64,000 bases of DNA from Brachypterus glaber (GCA_958510825.1 OY294054.1:5937683-6001682); one strand, 5' to 3'. Positions 10,514-20,818 are shown, counted from the stretch's first letter. Numbers and translations are program-made. The notes: a model not told the origin generated them from the letters alone.

Positions 10514-11691
10514 TTGCTTTCCCATTTCGAAAATTTCGTGCAAAAATTTTCATTTTTACGTTCTATTACGTTTTATGTCGATATAAATCAATTTAAAGCA
10601 ATAAAAAAAATTGTCGGTCAGTCGGTCGGTCGATCGGACCTCTCCCTATCCCATCCCTCCTCATCCCCCTCCCACCCACTCCCCAGCGCCAAATTATGAC
10701 AGATGCAACTCGCATCAGTGAGCAGAGACTCACTCCCCCCTAAATTATGACAGATGCAACTCGCATCAGTAAGCATAGACTCACTGCCCCAACTACCAAT
10801 TCAGATTAAGTATTTTTTTTAGATAAATGAGACCTAGGCTGCGCCTGTCTCTTAAAGACCCAAACAAACTATTGATGATGACGGTCGATCGGTCGGTCGA
10901 TCGTTCTGTCCGGAAAATCTTGTAAGCACGATAACTTAAGAACGCTTTAACCTAGAGACTTGAAATTTGGCATATAGGTATGTTACCAAAAGTTCTCGTT
11001 CGGGATTGTTTTTGGTGAACATTGGGGTGCGGCAAGGGGCAAATGGGGAAAAATACATTTTTTTACAAAAATTTGAAAATTGCTATATAGTGATTTTTAA
11101 GGTTGCTGAAGTTGAATCTAATAATAAATTTTTTTTAGCTTCACCCCGCAGAGGTGAGGGGGTAAATATTTTTAAATATTTTCGTCAAAATTGGTATATA
11201 GGGGTTTTTGGGGTCGGCGAATATGAATCTGATAACAATTTTTTTCTAATTTCACCCCCTGACGGGTGGGGGTAGTTTTCGTGAAAACTGGTATATTGGG
11301 GTTTTTGAGGTTTCTGAAAGTGAATCTGACACTAAAAAAATTCTAAATCCAGCCCCTGAGGGGTGGGGGGGTAATTTTCGTGAAAATTGGTATATTGGGG
11401 TTTTTGAGGTTGCTGAAAGTGAATCTGAATATAAAAAAATTCTAACTAATTAAAAAATTCTAACTAACTAACCCCCAACGGGGCGGGGGGTAGTTTTTGT
11501 GAAAATTGGTATTTTGGGGTAGCTGAAAGAGAATCTGATAATAAAAAAATTCTAACTTAACCCCCTGAGGGGCGGGGGTAGTTTTCGTGAAAATTGGTAT
11601 ATTTTTAAGGTTGCTTAAAGTGAATCTGATAATAAAAAATCCATTTTACGTGCGGAGGTGAAAAATGGGAAAGCTCTTTTATTGGGCAGTG
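10514..11691 (-). mobile_element. CACTGCCC element, complete copy with nested LINE
   Basis: On the minus strand it runs from CACTGCCCAATAAAAG at 11691 to GGGAAAGCAA at 10514, with TA at 10512-10513 and at 11692-11693. It has about six minisatellite units and a full 3' module. The GGTCGGTCGATCGG tract inside the 3' module received the 244-bp LINE tail at 10638-10881. Confidence 0.85.
10638..10881 (+). mobile_element. 5'-truncated jockey-type LINE tail (3' UTR only)
   Basis: Flanked by an 11-bp repeat CGGTCGATCGG (10627-10637 and 10882-10892). It contains two copies of ACAGATGCAACTCGCATCAG and ends ACTATTGATGATGA. It matches the reverse complement of 61434-61672, which is the 3' UTR of the coding copy at 61434-62133. 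The direction and tail identify it as a truncated insertion. Confidence 0.8.
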
Positions 11692-11706
11692 TATTTTAAA
11701 ATGCAA

Positions 11707-12538
11707 TTGCTTTCCCATTTTGAACATTTTCAAATTTTCGGAAAGCATTGTATTCGTGCAAAAATTTTCAATTTTTTTTTGCGTATTGGGGTGCGGCAAT
11801 GGAAAAAAATACATTTTTTACAAAAATTTGAAAATTGCTATATACGGGTTTTTAAGGTTGCTGAAGTTGAATCTAATAATAAAAATTTTCTAACTCCACC
11901 CCCGCAGAGGTGAGGGGGTAAATATTTTTAAATATTTGTAATATTTTCGTCAAAATTGGTATATAGGGGTTTTTGGTGTCAACGAATATGAATCTGATAA
12001 TATTTTTTTTCTAATTTCACCCCCTGAGGGGTGGGGGTAGTTTTCGTGAAAACTGGTATATTGGGATTTTTGAGAATGCTGAAAGTGAATCTGATAATAA
12101 AAAAAATCTAAATCCATCCCCTGAGGGGTGGGGGTAGTTTGCGTAAAAAATTTAGTATTGGGGTTTTTGAGGTTGCTGAAAGTGAATCTAAATACAAAAA
12201 ATTCTAACTCCACCCCCAACGGGGCGGGGGTAGTTTTGTGAAAATTGGTATGTTGGGGTTTTTAAGGTTCCTGAAAGAGAATCTGATAATAAAACAATTT
12301 TAACTCCACCCCCTGAGGGGCGGGGGGTAGTTTTCCTGAAAATTTGTGTATTAGGGTTTTTGAGGTTGCTAAAAGTGAATCTGATAATTAAAAAATTCTA
12401 ACTCCACCCCCTAAGAGGCAGGGGGTAGTTTTTGTGAAAATTGGTATATTTTTAAGGTTGCTAAAAGTAAATTTGATAATAAAAAAAACATTACACCAGC
12501 GGAGGTGAAAAATGGGAAAGCTCTTTTACTGGGCAGTG
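11707..12538 (-). mobile_element. CACTGCCC element, copy lacking part of the 3' module
   Basis: It starts at 12538 (minus strand) with CACTGCCCAGTAAAAGAG and ends GGGAAAGCAA at 11707, close to the neighbouring copy and in the same orientation. The 3' module is deleted between the CGAATACAATG stretch and GCCGCACCCCAATA. TA flanks are absent, so the tandem pair may come from recombination and not from two insertions. Confidence 0.75.
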
Positions 12539-12549
12539 TGTTTTTTCAT

Positions 12550-12663
12550 GAAACAAATTTATATCCAAGCATTTTTTTTAAAGGACGATTTTTGAAATTT
12601 TTTAAAAATTCGAAACTACCGTATAATACTATTCTATCGCAGGGGCTGTGAATAGTATAATAA
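12550..12663 (+). repeat. Dispersed terminus with ATACTATTC/GAATAGTAT hairpin, copy 1
   Basis: TATCCAAGCATTTTTTTTAA, CGAAACTACCGTATAATAC, then the hairpin ATACTATTC-GC-rich loop-GAATAGTAT. The same terminus recurs at 36650-36770 and, inverted, at 61286-61400. Here it marks the right edge of the compound insertion in the satellite. Confidence 0.65.
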
Positions 12664-12791
12664 TAAACGGCGTTGTAGGTAATTTTGTTGCTTTAAAATA
12701 ATCATCTTTGAAGTTCTTCATGGTGAATCAGAAATAGGTTGGTTGTACAAAAATGAACGACGTTATCAGTAATTTTGATATTTTAAAATAA
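12661..12791 (+). repeat. 84-bp satellite, block 3
   Basis: One and a half units, ending AAAATAA at the insertion point of the next element. Confidence 0.8.
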
Positions 12792-13939
12792 CACTAGGCA
12801 ACACGGTTTCTTGCCCCGATTGGAGTCATATGTTTTTTAACTAATTTTGGGTCGCTGAAACCGAATCTGGCCTCAGAATATTTCTATTACCTAAGTTTTC
12901 TGAGAAAAATAAGATAAAAATGTTAAAAAATCATTATTTTATCCCTCTTTTGTTCTAAAATCATGGGAGACAAAAATATTCCAAGGACAAATTTGGATTC
13001 GGCGACTCAATATTAGTTAAAAAATACCCAACTTAAAACATAGAAACTTTAAATTCATAGGTAGAATAAATAGGGATATTATGAAAAAAAAATATTAAAA
13101 AAAAATGAATAATGTGACAAAACTAAGTAGGGGTGGAGGGTAAGAAGAAGGGTGCATAAGGGGACAAGCTTATCGCCACGTACTCATGCTAAAAATTGTC
13201 AAAAATCATTACTAGTGGGTCAAAAATGAACTAAAAAAATGTTACGTATTATGGTTCTTATGTAATAAAGTAACATTTTTATGATGTAGAACCATTAAAA
13301 AAAAAAAATACACAATATTTTGTTTTATAAATTATTTTTAAATTGGCATAATTGCATGTACTAAAATTTAAAAAATAAGACGTGCTGAATTTTTTTTAAG
13401 GTCAAATTTGAATTCTGCGCCTTTAAATTGATAAGAAAAATATATTTTTTTCGCTCGGAAAAAAAGTTTACACTGTGTACTTTAATTTTATATCTTTTTC
13501 ATTTATTTAATTTTTAGGAACAAACTAAGCAAAATAAAAAAATATTTGTAAAAATATTTTTGTAGAGAATTTTATAATCTACAAATTAAGTTCTATAAAG
13601 TTTTTAAAAAACTTTGATAGTTTTGCCACAAATGAGCAATTAAGTAAACTCTGCACTTTCATTTTAACCTTTTTATTTTTTTTCGCGTACTTACTCTGAC
13701 AGTAGGTTCTTGACATATAGATTTTTGAATTCCTCGTAATATACACTAAAATTTTCAAAATTCTACTCTTTTTTTTAAGATTTTGAAAAAAAACGTCATT
13801 ATTACCTGAACTTATAACTCAAAAATTTTAGGTGCTGGTATTTTTCTAAGGTCAGATTCGGATTCTACGCCCTCGAATTAGTAAGAAAAATTTACTTTCC
13901 GATCGGGGCAAAAAAAAAGTTGCGATTTGTTGCCTAGTG
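12792..13939. mobile_element. TIR element, 1148 bp, TAA target duplication
   Basis: It begins CACTAGGCAACACGG and ends with the inverted form TTGCCTAGTG. The satellite word AAAATAATCAACTT is split so that TAA is on both sides (12789-12791, 13940-13942), which gives the duplication exactly. Just inside the ends, TTGCCCCGATTGG and CCGATCGGGGCAA also match. GTCGCTGAAACCGAATCTGG at 12850 and related words at about 13003, 13410 and 13850 (inverted) are internal repeats. There is no transposase frame. A TAA target fits PIF/Harbinger, but the CACTA-like end does not prove the class. Confidence 0.85.
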
Positions 13940-13942
13940 TAA

Positions 13943-14142
13943 TCAACTTTGATTTTTTTCATGGTGAATTAGAAATAGATTTACTGTACAGAAATAAAAG
14001 ACGTTATACGTAGTTCTGTTGTTTTAAAATAACCAACTTTAAAGTTCTTAATGAGGAATTAAAAATAGGTTTATTGTACAAAAACGAACGACGTTATAGG
14101 TAACGTTGTTGTTTTAAAATATTCAACTTTGAAGTTCTTAAT
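13943..14142 (+). repeat. 84-bp satellite, block 4
   Basis: More than two units between the TAA-flanked element and the LINE at 14143. It joins in phase with block 3 once the 1148-bp element is removed. Confidence 0.85.
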
Positions 14143-15585
14143 GGTATAGCCATATTTCTTGACCTTGCTAAAGCTTTTCATACAGTGTCTCATAAAATTT
14201 TGCTTAAAAGATTGCATGATGTTGGGATTAGAGGGGTTGCTTACACTTTAATAAGAAATTATTTATTGAATAGGGTACAACGGGTAAGAATTGGCAATAA
14301 TTATAGTTCCTACTGCGAGATCACAATGGGTGTACCGCAAGGCACTGTCTTAGGCCCAATTTTATTTCTTATATACCTCAACTCCTTTTCTTGACTTATA
14401 AATTTTGATGGGGCATATGGTGTCATTTGCGGACGATACATCCGTTGTGTTTTCGGATGCAACTTGGGAGGGTGCCAGGGAAAAAGGTGAAGCTGGACTT
14501 TTGGTAATGCAACGCTGGTTAAATTTAAGTAAACTATCTCTTAACAAAAGTAAAACTAAATTTATCTCCTTTTCAGCGTATAGTGGTGGTCAACCAGGTT
14601 TTAGTTCGTTAAAAATTCACAAAGAAAATTGTTCAAACTTTGTGATTTGTCAATGTCCAACAATTGATAAAACTGATAAAATTAAATATTTAGGATTAAT
14701 GGTTGATCAACATTTGCGCTGGAATGAACATGTAAATTATGTTAGTAAAAAAGTTCGGCAACTTATTCCAAAGTTTTACATTCTTCGTGAGATTATAAAT
14801 AAAAATGAAATTTTACTTGTTTACAAATGTCTAGTGGAGTCAATAGTCACTTATTTCCTAACTGTATGGGGGGCACTACTTAAAAATTCAGCCATTACAA
14901 GCAGCGCTCAATTCTATATTAAAAGTTTCTCTTTTAAAGGATAGATTATTTAGCACCAAACAAATATACATAGAAACAAACGTATTTAACATAAAAAATC
15001 ACTACATTTACCGTTGCATTATGGGCATTTAATCACCGTATCCCCAGTCATGTTCCACGAATAACAAGGTTCTCACACACCGATCCGATTCCAGTACCTC
15101 GCTTCAACAAAGGTTTGACGCAAAGATATGTTTTATACAAGGCGCCTAAACTATTTAATCAGTTGCCTGTCAGTATTAGGGAAATTGGTGCGTTTACTTC
15201 TTTTAAAACTAAAATTAAAGCGAACCTTTTAAATGGTACAATAACTTTATCGCTTCCCTTCTAATCATACAAAAAAAAAATATCTTTTTCTATGCTTCTA
15301 ATAATAATAATTATAATTTATACATTATCCCTAAATTAAATGCTCTCTCGTATATCTACCGTCCTATCTCAGAATTATCTCAATCTCAAATTTAAAAGTA
15401 TTTTGAATTAATTATCTTAAATATATAATCTAAATAATTAGGTTCTAATATTAAGTGATAAATGTATTTTTTTTTACCTATAATATGCATACAAGCCCGG
15501 CTTAGGCATTTGTAGGTAAATTTTATGTAAATTTCATCTACTAATAAATATTATTATTATTATTATTATATTATTATAATCATAG
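14143..15585 (+). pseudogene. 5'-truncated CR1/jockey-type LINE, RT and C-terminus
   Basis: Translation begins IAIFLDLAKAFHTVSHKILL (the DxxKAFD-type block, with one F/H change), then GVPQGTVLGPILFLIYLN at about 14328-14380. A frame break follows a TGA at 14393. The frame from 14405 carries MVSFADDTSVVF (the FADD catalytic block) and goes on to YLGLMVDQHLRWNEHV and the thumb region up to 14944. Frame changes then give HRIPSHVPRITRFSHT and PRFNKGLTQRYVLYKAPKLF, a C-terminal block common in CR1/L2-like elements. The 3' end is (TTA)n at 15548-15583. It sits inside the 84-bp satellite, so it inserted after the array formed. Non-functional. Confidence 0.85.
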
Positions 15586-15589
15586 ATAG

Positions 15590-16075
15590 GTTAATTGTAC
15601 AAAAATGTACAAAAATGAAGTTATCAGTAAATTTTTTTTTTGCAATAATCAACTTTGAAGTTCTTCACAGCGAACCAGTAATAGGTTTATAGTCGTTTTC
15701 GGACCTATTATTCGGCATTTTACACGATATTAGACTGCTGTAAGTTTAAATAATTTTGAATAGTCATTTTGTTGTTTTAAAATAATCAACTTTAAAGTTT
15801 TTCATGGTGAATCCGAAATAAGTTGATTGTATAAAAATTAACGACGTTACGAGTAATGCTGTTATTTTAAAACAATCGACTTTGAATCTCTTCGTGGTGA
15901 ATGCAATAAGTTGACCGTACAAAAATAAACAACGTAAGTAATTTTGTTGTTTTAAAATAATAAACTTTGAAGTTGTTCATGGTAAATCGGAAACAGGTTT
16001 CCTGTAAAAAAAAACTACGTTATAAGTAATTTGCCTGTTTATAATAATCAGTTTTAAACTTTTTAGTGATGACCT
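15590..16075 (+). repeat. 84-bp satellite, block 5
   Basis: Five to six diverged units, with AATAATCAACTTTGAAGTTC-type cores. It ends about 290 bp downstream (in gene sense) of the cnc exon. Confidence 0.85.
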
Positions 16076-16362
16076 ATATTAATATCAGATTATCAGATAT
16101 CAGAAAATTCGACTGTAGCTCAAAAAGTTCCTAAAATAGATTTATGCGTCCCCTTTAGAGAATTATAGACTCCTCGGGAGCTTCCAGCCCTATGTTTTAA
16201 AATGTTGTGCCCAATTTCTTAATAAAATATGTGAAAATACCACTGATTTTGCTACTCATGTATAAAACAAAATTTTGTTTCTGTATTTTCAGTTTCACAG
16301 AGGACAAAAACTTTACTTTGAACCCTTCTTCAATGTCTTTAAATTATTTTATTTTCACTTAC
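16076..16362 (-). other. cnc: Intron of the cnc gene next to the exon
   Basis: Lies 3' of the exon donor on the minus strand. No repeat is recognised. It is among the few stretches free of mobile elements. Confidence 0.5.
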
Positions 16363-16542
16363 TTTGATGTTTTCTTCATTTAATTCTTTGAGAGTTTTTA
16401 ATTTTTCGATGTCATCATCATTCTCAACAACTATCGAAGATGTTGGCGATGAAACATTTTCGGATTTGTCACCTTTTGCTGCTTCAAGGGAGAAACCAAG
16501 ATCCACATCTTGTTTCCAGAGAATTTCGATCAAATCCATGTC
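16363..16542 (-). CDS. cnc: Cap'n'collar / Nrf2-family exon with DLG motif
   Basis: The minus strand reads TTTTTTTTGTTACAG, then 180 bp of open frame, then AAA-GTAAGT, a consensus donor. The 60 residues start DMDLIEILWKQDVDLGFSLE and continue with an acidic, Ser/Glu/Lys-rich stretch (VVENDDDIEKLKTLKEL). The first 16 residues match the DLG motif of the Neh2 domain of NRF2 (MDLIDILWRQDIDLG in human). In that family the motif is the low-affinity Keap1 contact that controls turnover of the bZIP activator of the oxidative and xenobiotic response, so this should be an exon of insect CncC. The exon length is a multiple of three, so skipping it would keep the frame. The bZIP domain, the ETGE motif and any other exon were not found in the window. 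The start and end are splice sites, not codons of initiation or termination. Confidence 0.88.
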
Positions 16543-17075
16543 CTGTAACAAAAAAAATATCACTTTAAGAAAACATGTCATTTTCGTCCTTAAAAAGTTT
16601 TGAAAGCTCTCAAAATTTTCCATTAGGGGAAAGGGGGGAATACCGTGCCCCTAAGGGAAAATCTTAATAACAAAAAATAATATAATATCCAAATGCAATT
16701 TAGTTAATATTACTTATGATGAATCTTACATAATATTATATAGGTTTACTATAATTTTATCCCATAAAGCAATATTATTATGAAAGTAAATATATATGTT
16801 ACCGGCAATGTAAAAAAGCCGGCAATATGCGAAATGACTAGATATTCCGCAAACTGTTCAATTCCCCAGACATTATGCAAATTCACTAGAACTTTGGGTG
16901 ATCTGCAAATTTACTACGCTATTTTTGGCAATCTGAAAAATGCCTGCTGCAATAGTCAATCTGAAGCTTGAACATCTATAGGTCTCCCATTGTCTAGGTA
17001 ATTTGAAGATAAATAACAAGACATTATTTAATGTGCGTGTTAAATTGAAAAAAAGCATTTGCTACATGTATATGT
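16543..17075 (-). other. cnc: Intron of the cnc gene, acceptor side
   Basis: It holds the pyrimidine-rich tract before the acceptor. Up to about 17075 I see no repeats of the families listed here. Open frames of 60 residues on both strands look like chance. Confidence 0.45.
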
Positions 17076-17077
17076 TA

Positions 17078-17604
17078 CAGTAAAAGCTCGAAATTTGGCT
17101 AATCCCAAGATTGACGTGTTAAACCTATAGTATATTTAACTTCAAGATTCAGTAGAGGTAAATAAAACAATCGCGCACACAGCAGCTGGCACGTGGTTTC
17201 ATTGGTTAAAGCACTCGAATGTTGCGAGAGTAGGGATGTAAAATATTAAACAGGTCAGTACGTGATATAGAAATATTTTGTTTTGAGTCCTACCCTGTCA
17301 CTAAATCCGTTGTTGTCACGTGCGTTTGTTTACACTTACTTCATTTTGAAGTTGAATATACTATAGGATTTACCAATTAAACGTAAACCAACGCCCCCCA
17401 TTAAAAAAAAACACCAAACCAACACAAAACCAACGTAAACCAACGTTAACGTAAACTATTATTGGCTTAATTTAACGTTGGTTTACGTTGGTTTTATGTT
17501 TGTTAGCTGTTTTATTTTAATGGGGGCGTTGGTTTACGTTTAATTGGTAAATCTTAGGTTTAACACTTCCATCCTGGGATTAACCAAATTTTGAGCTTTT
17601 ACTG
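17078..17604. mobile_element. pogo/Tigger-like MITE with TA target, 527 bp
   Basis: CAGTAAAAGCTCGAAATTTG at the left is answered by AAATTTTGAGCTTTTACTG at the right, with TA on both sides. The next inner blocks (GCTAATCCCAAGATTGACGT) also match. CAGT ends, a CTCG word and an AATCC word after it resemble pogo/Tigger termini. The left arm is interrupted by the nested element at 17128-17363. The centre is a palindrome of AACGTAAACCAACGCCCCC and its inverse. A related fragment is at 33065-33120. Confidence 0.8.
17128..17363. mobile_element. Nested MITE, 236 bp, TA target duplication
   Basis: TAGTATATTTAACTTCAA at the left and TTTGAAGTTGAATATACTA at the right. Comparison with the undamaged right arm of the host element (AACCTAAGATTTACC) shows that AACC-TA-GGATTT was split with TA duplicated. 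It is GC-richer inside and contains GCACGTGG. Confidence 0.8.
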
Positions 17605-17649
17605 TAACATACATCGCCAGAAAAGATTTTATTTCTGCAAAATGAAGAA

Positions 17650-17785
17650 ATAGTATATTACATATCACGTTAAGAAAACTTCACATTTAAGGTGAGAGAT
17701 TATATTTGACCGATGGCCGAGGTCAAATATAGATCTCGAGTCTTGAAGTGAGTTTTATTAACAAGATATGTATACTATTTTATTC
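17650..17785. repeat. Fold-back hairpin, arms ~60 bp
   Basis: AATAGTATATTACATATCAC...ATATTTGACC is answered by GGTCAAATAT...AAGATATGTATACTATT around the 9-base centre GATGGCCGA. Confidence 0.75.
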
Positions 17786-18130
17786 ACAATTATTTTGTAT
17801 TAAAATTAAAGACCAAGTTTTTGAATGTTGAAATCTGAAATGGTTAATTCATTGTTGATCATGTCATGACTGACAATTATTGATTGTTGACTTACATTTT
17901 TGCTTAGAATTCACACATAATCTCACAAAGAACACAACATTTACTGTTATGACAATTTCACATAACAACATAGTTTGAAACACAATATTTCTTCATCTTA
18001 TCAATTGGAATATGAAACCTTAGAACATAAATGAATAAAACACTCTCTGAACTGCGTGTGGCATCCACACTGTGGCGCCATCTATCAATGAGAATAAATT
18101 ACATGAGCATTATTACATGTTTTTACATGT

Positions 18131-18345
18131 TTGTTTAACCTCGTACTATTTTACTTAATTAACCATCCCCTAAGTCCAGGACTTGTGTGGGCTAGTAGTA
18201 GAGGGAACCACCGGGTTATACTGACTTTCGAACCAGTTTCTAGGGAGTGTCCGCTTCACTTATCGCCTTCGCCAAATTTCAATTATTAATTAACTGAAAA
18301 ACGCAAATCGGCGCCAGTGAGAATCGAACTTACGCTAGTTGGCTA
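18131..18345 (-). mobile_element. tRNA-derived SINE, 5'-truncated copy
   Basis: It shares TTTAACCTCGTACTATTCTA-type tail, CCTAAGTCCAGGACTTGTGT, GGCTAGTAGTAGAGGGAACC and AAATCGGCGCC with the copy at 40831-41088. The B-box GTTCGATTCTCAC is present on the minus strand. The A-box part is lost or too diverged. Confidence 0.8.
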
Positions 18346-19480
18346 GTAGACTTGTCACTTAAAAATTATTGCTAATATTTAGTAAATATCGGTGGAAAAA
18401 ACACTGTGCTTGCCTAAACCAGATTGTGAAATATTTATAAGTACAACAACTAAACATGTGTTGCCTGATTTCGGTTACCATATAGAAGTCTGATTACACT
18501 AACTAAAAAAATTGTTGGGCCATATTTTGTTATTTATACGGAAATTGTTTTTTTCCGTGTATGTATTGATCCTTTATCTGTAATTTTATGTAAGTTTTTT
18601 TTAACACACTTAATTTGATTGATAAACTATAACAATTTCTTTTTAATCTTTTATATTATGTTACTGTCTTATTTAAAAATATTTTCTTTTAACACCATAT
18701 TTTAGCATAATAAATAATAGTATATAACATGTACGCATGAGCGCATGGAAACTTCGCAAATGCAAGAAAGATACTTTCCGACAAATTATGTATATTTTTT
18801 TGCGACCCCAACAAAAATAAATGTATTTAAAATAAATATTATTTTCTGTAAATAAAGATAAATAAAATTATCATTATTAAAAATTATTAGATTGATTAAA
18901 AATAAGTAACTATTAAAAAAGCACCAGTTCTTCACAGAAAAATAAATAATTTAGCCTGCAGTTTTGCTAAAATTCCCGAATTTGTATGGGTCAATTTGAT
19001 AAATCAGTTTACCTTGGTCTCTCTCGTTTGTTTTCTTAAATAAGAGTTTGACAGTTAAAATTAGTTAGGTTTTGTTCATTTATGTTGTTATCTGATCAAA
19101 ATTAAAACGATTTATAATTCAGAATTATCGAAACTAATATAATAAAAAAGTGGAAAAGTGGAAAATATATATCCAGATACATAAAAAATGTAATGGAAAA
19201 ACGTCTAAAAAAATGGTAAAAATTTTAAAAAAAATAGCTTTGCTTTTTTAAACATGTATGATATTATTTCGCACGCGTATGAAATTACACTTTCTTAATC
19301 TCCAAATCGTGTAAAAGTTGTCGTTTTCATAATGGTCGTAGAAAAAAGATTTTTGTTGGATACATATATTTTTATGTGTGCATAATCTAAATTTTAGATG
19401 TATCAACTCTATTCCTATAATTAGGAATACCGAATTTAATTTTCAGTAAAATATTTTTTATTTGAAATTGGATGAGCTGG
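18346..19480. other. AT-rich intronic DNA
   Basis: No open frame or repeat family from elsewhere in the window recognised. Confidence 0.35.
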
Positions 19481-19489
19481 GAGGGTCTT

Positions 19490-19690
19490 AAAAGACAATG
19501 GGTGTGATACAACACGAGGGTAGCCTGAAACTATGAGGCAAATGTGAGTCGAAATGCCACACCTTTGTCTCCCGCTTGCTCGCTTGATCGTTGCTATTTC
19601 TCTGCTTCGCTGTATATAATGCCGCCATCTTGTTCATGGGCGCCCGCTGGGAACACAGGCTTGTATTAGGACACAATTTTATTGATCAAT
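19490..19690 (-). promoter_or_regulatory. GC-richer, promoter-like patch
   Basis: The minus strand contains CAAGATGGCGGC (a YY1-type word), ATTATATACAG (TATA-like) and the purine-rich GCGAGCAAGCGGGAGACA. It lies about 3 kb upstream, in gene sense, of the cnc exon. It could be an alternative promoter or first exon of the host gene, or the 5' end of a repeat. I have no test between these. Confidence 0.25.
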
Positions 19691-19799
19691 TACATTCATC
19701 AAATTTTCTTGAAGGGCCCTTTTTCGGAAAATAAACAAAAATACTCGCATAAACAAAATATATTTGAAGGTGACAAAAACAATATTACATACAGTTAAC

Positions 19800-20180
19800 A
19801 TTTTATGAACTAGCCTCTCGCTGGAATTTTTGGAATGCAAGGTCGCCTATAGAATACACGTAAAATGTAGACATTAGGTATGTATTAAACATTTTTACAA
19901 TTTTGATTTTCTATTTTAGTTTTAAAACATTTTTTAGATTTTACAAACTGGAATAAAATAAAAAATGGTAAAAGGCCTAGCACCGCAGGCAATTTTTTTT
20001 ACAATTTTGATGGTCTATTTTAATTTTAAAACAGCGTTAATTTAAAATTTAATAAAAATGCAAGAAAGTTCTATCGCTGCAGGAGATTTTTTTATAAATT
20101 TCACTATTGAGTTTTACATAGTCGAATAAAAAAAGGTAAAAAGCCAAGCGCCGCAGGCTATAATTAAATTAAATTAGGCT
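19800..20180. repeat. Diverged repeat with GCCGCAGGC words
   Basis: Units of about 90-100 bp carry GCAAGAAAGTTCTATCGCTG and AAGCGCCGCAGGC-like words with AT-rich spacers. Similar units appear near 22095 and at 57780-58200. Confidence 0.55.
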
Positions 20181-20319
20181 ATTAATTAGAGGTGTCCCTA
20201 CATAAACTATATATTATGTTAGTTTCTTGTGGACGAATAAATCTTATTTTATTATTTTATAAATTTTTAAATGTTTAAAATATAGATACCCCTAACGAAC
20301 AAGATTGTAACTCAGTTTA

Positions 20320-20818
20320 CGACAAATGTTAATATCGGATATGTTCAGTGTACATAGTTTATACAAAAGTTGTATATTTTACAAAAAAAAATAAAAATTA
20401 AGTTGTATATTGCAGGGATTGAAAATAGAAGTTGTATATTTCACAAAAAGGTTTTGTTCTTTTTTTTTCTTTAGTCATAAAAATTTTGGATAGGGGTAAA
20501 AACTGCCAAGAACAAAGCTTTTTTTGGAGCTGAGGACCCTTTTTTTTATTTATTATCTTTTTTCTTGAGGAAAAGGCTAAAAAAAGTTGTATATTTTTGG
20601 CTAAAAAAAGTCGTATATTTTGAGGTGAGGACCGATGACCTTTTTTTAGTCTTAGTCATCAAGATGTTGGGTAGGGGTAAAAAACTGTCACGGACAAAGC
20701 TTTTTTTTGGAGGTGAGGATCCTTTTTTTAGTCATTAACTTTTTTCTCGAGGAAAAAGTTGTATTTTAAGGCTAACAAAAGTTGTATATTTTGGCTAAAT
20801 CTTCTTCACTACGGCCCT
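20320..20818. mobile_element. hAT-like remnant with GTTGTATATTT repeats
   Basis: It ends CACTACGGCCCTG at 20818, the inverse of the CAGGGCCGTAGC end at 38477, which is a hAT-like terminus. Inside, AAAGTTGTATATTTTGGC-type words repeat at irregular spacing. No transposase. The left end is not identified. Confidence 0.45.
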
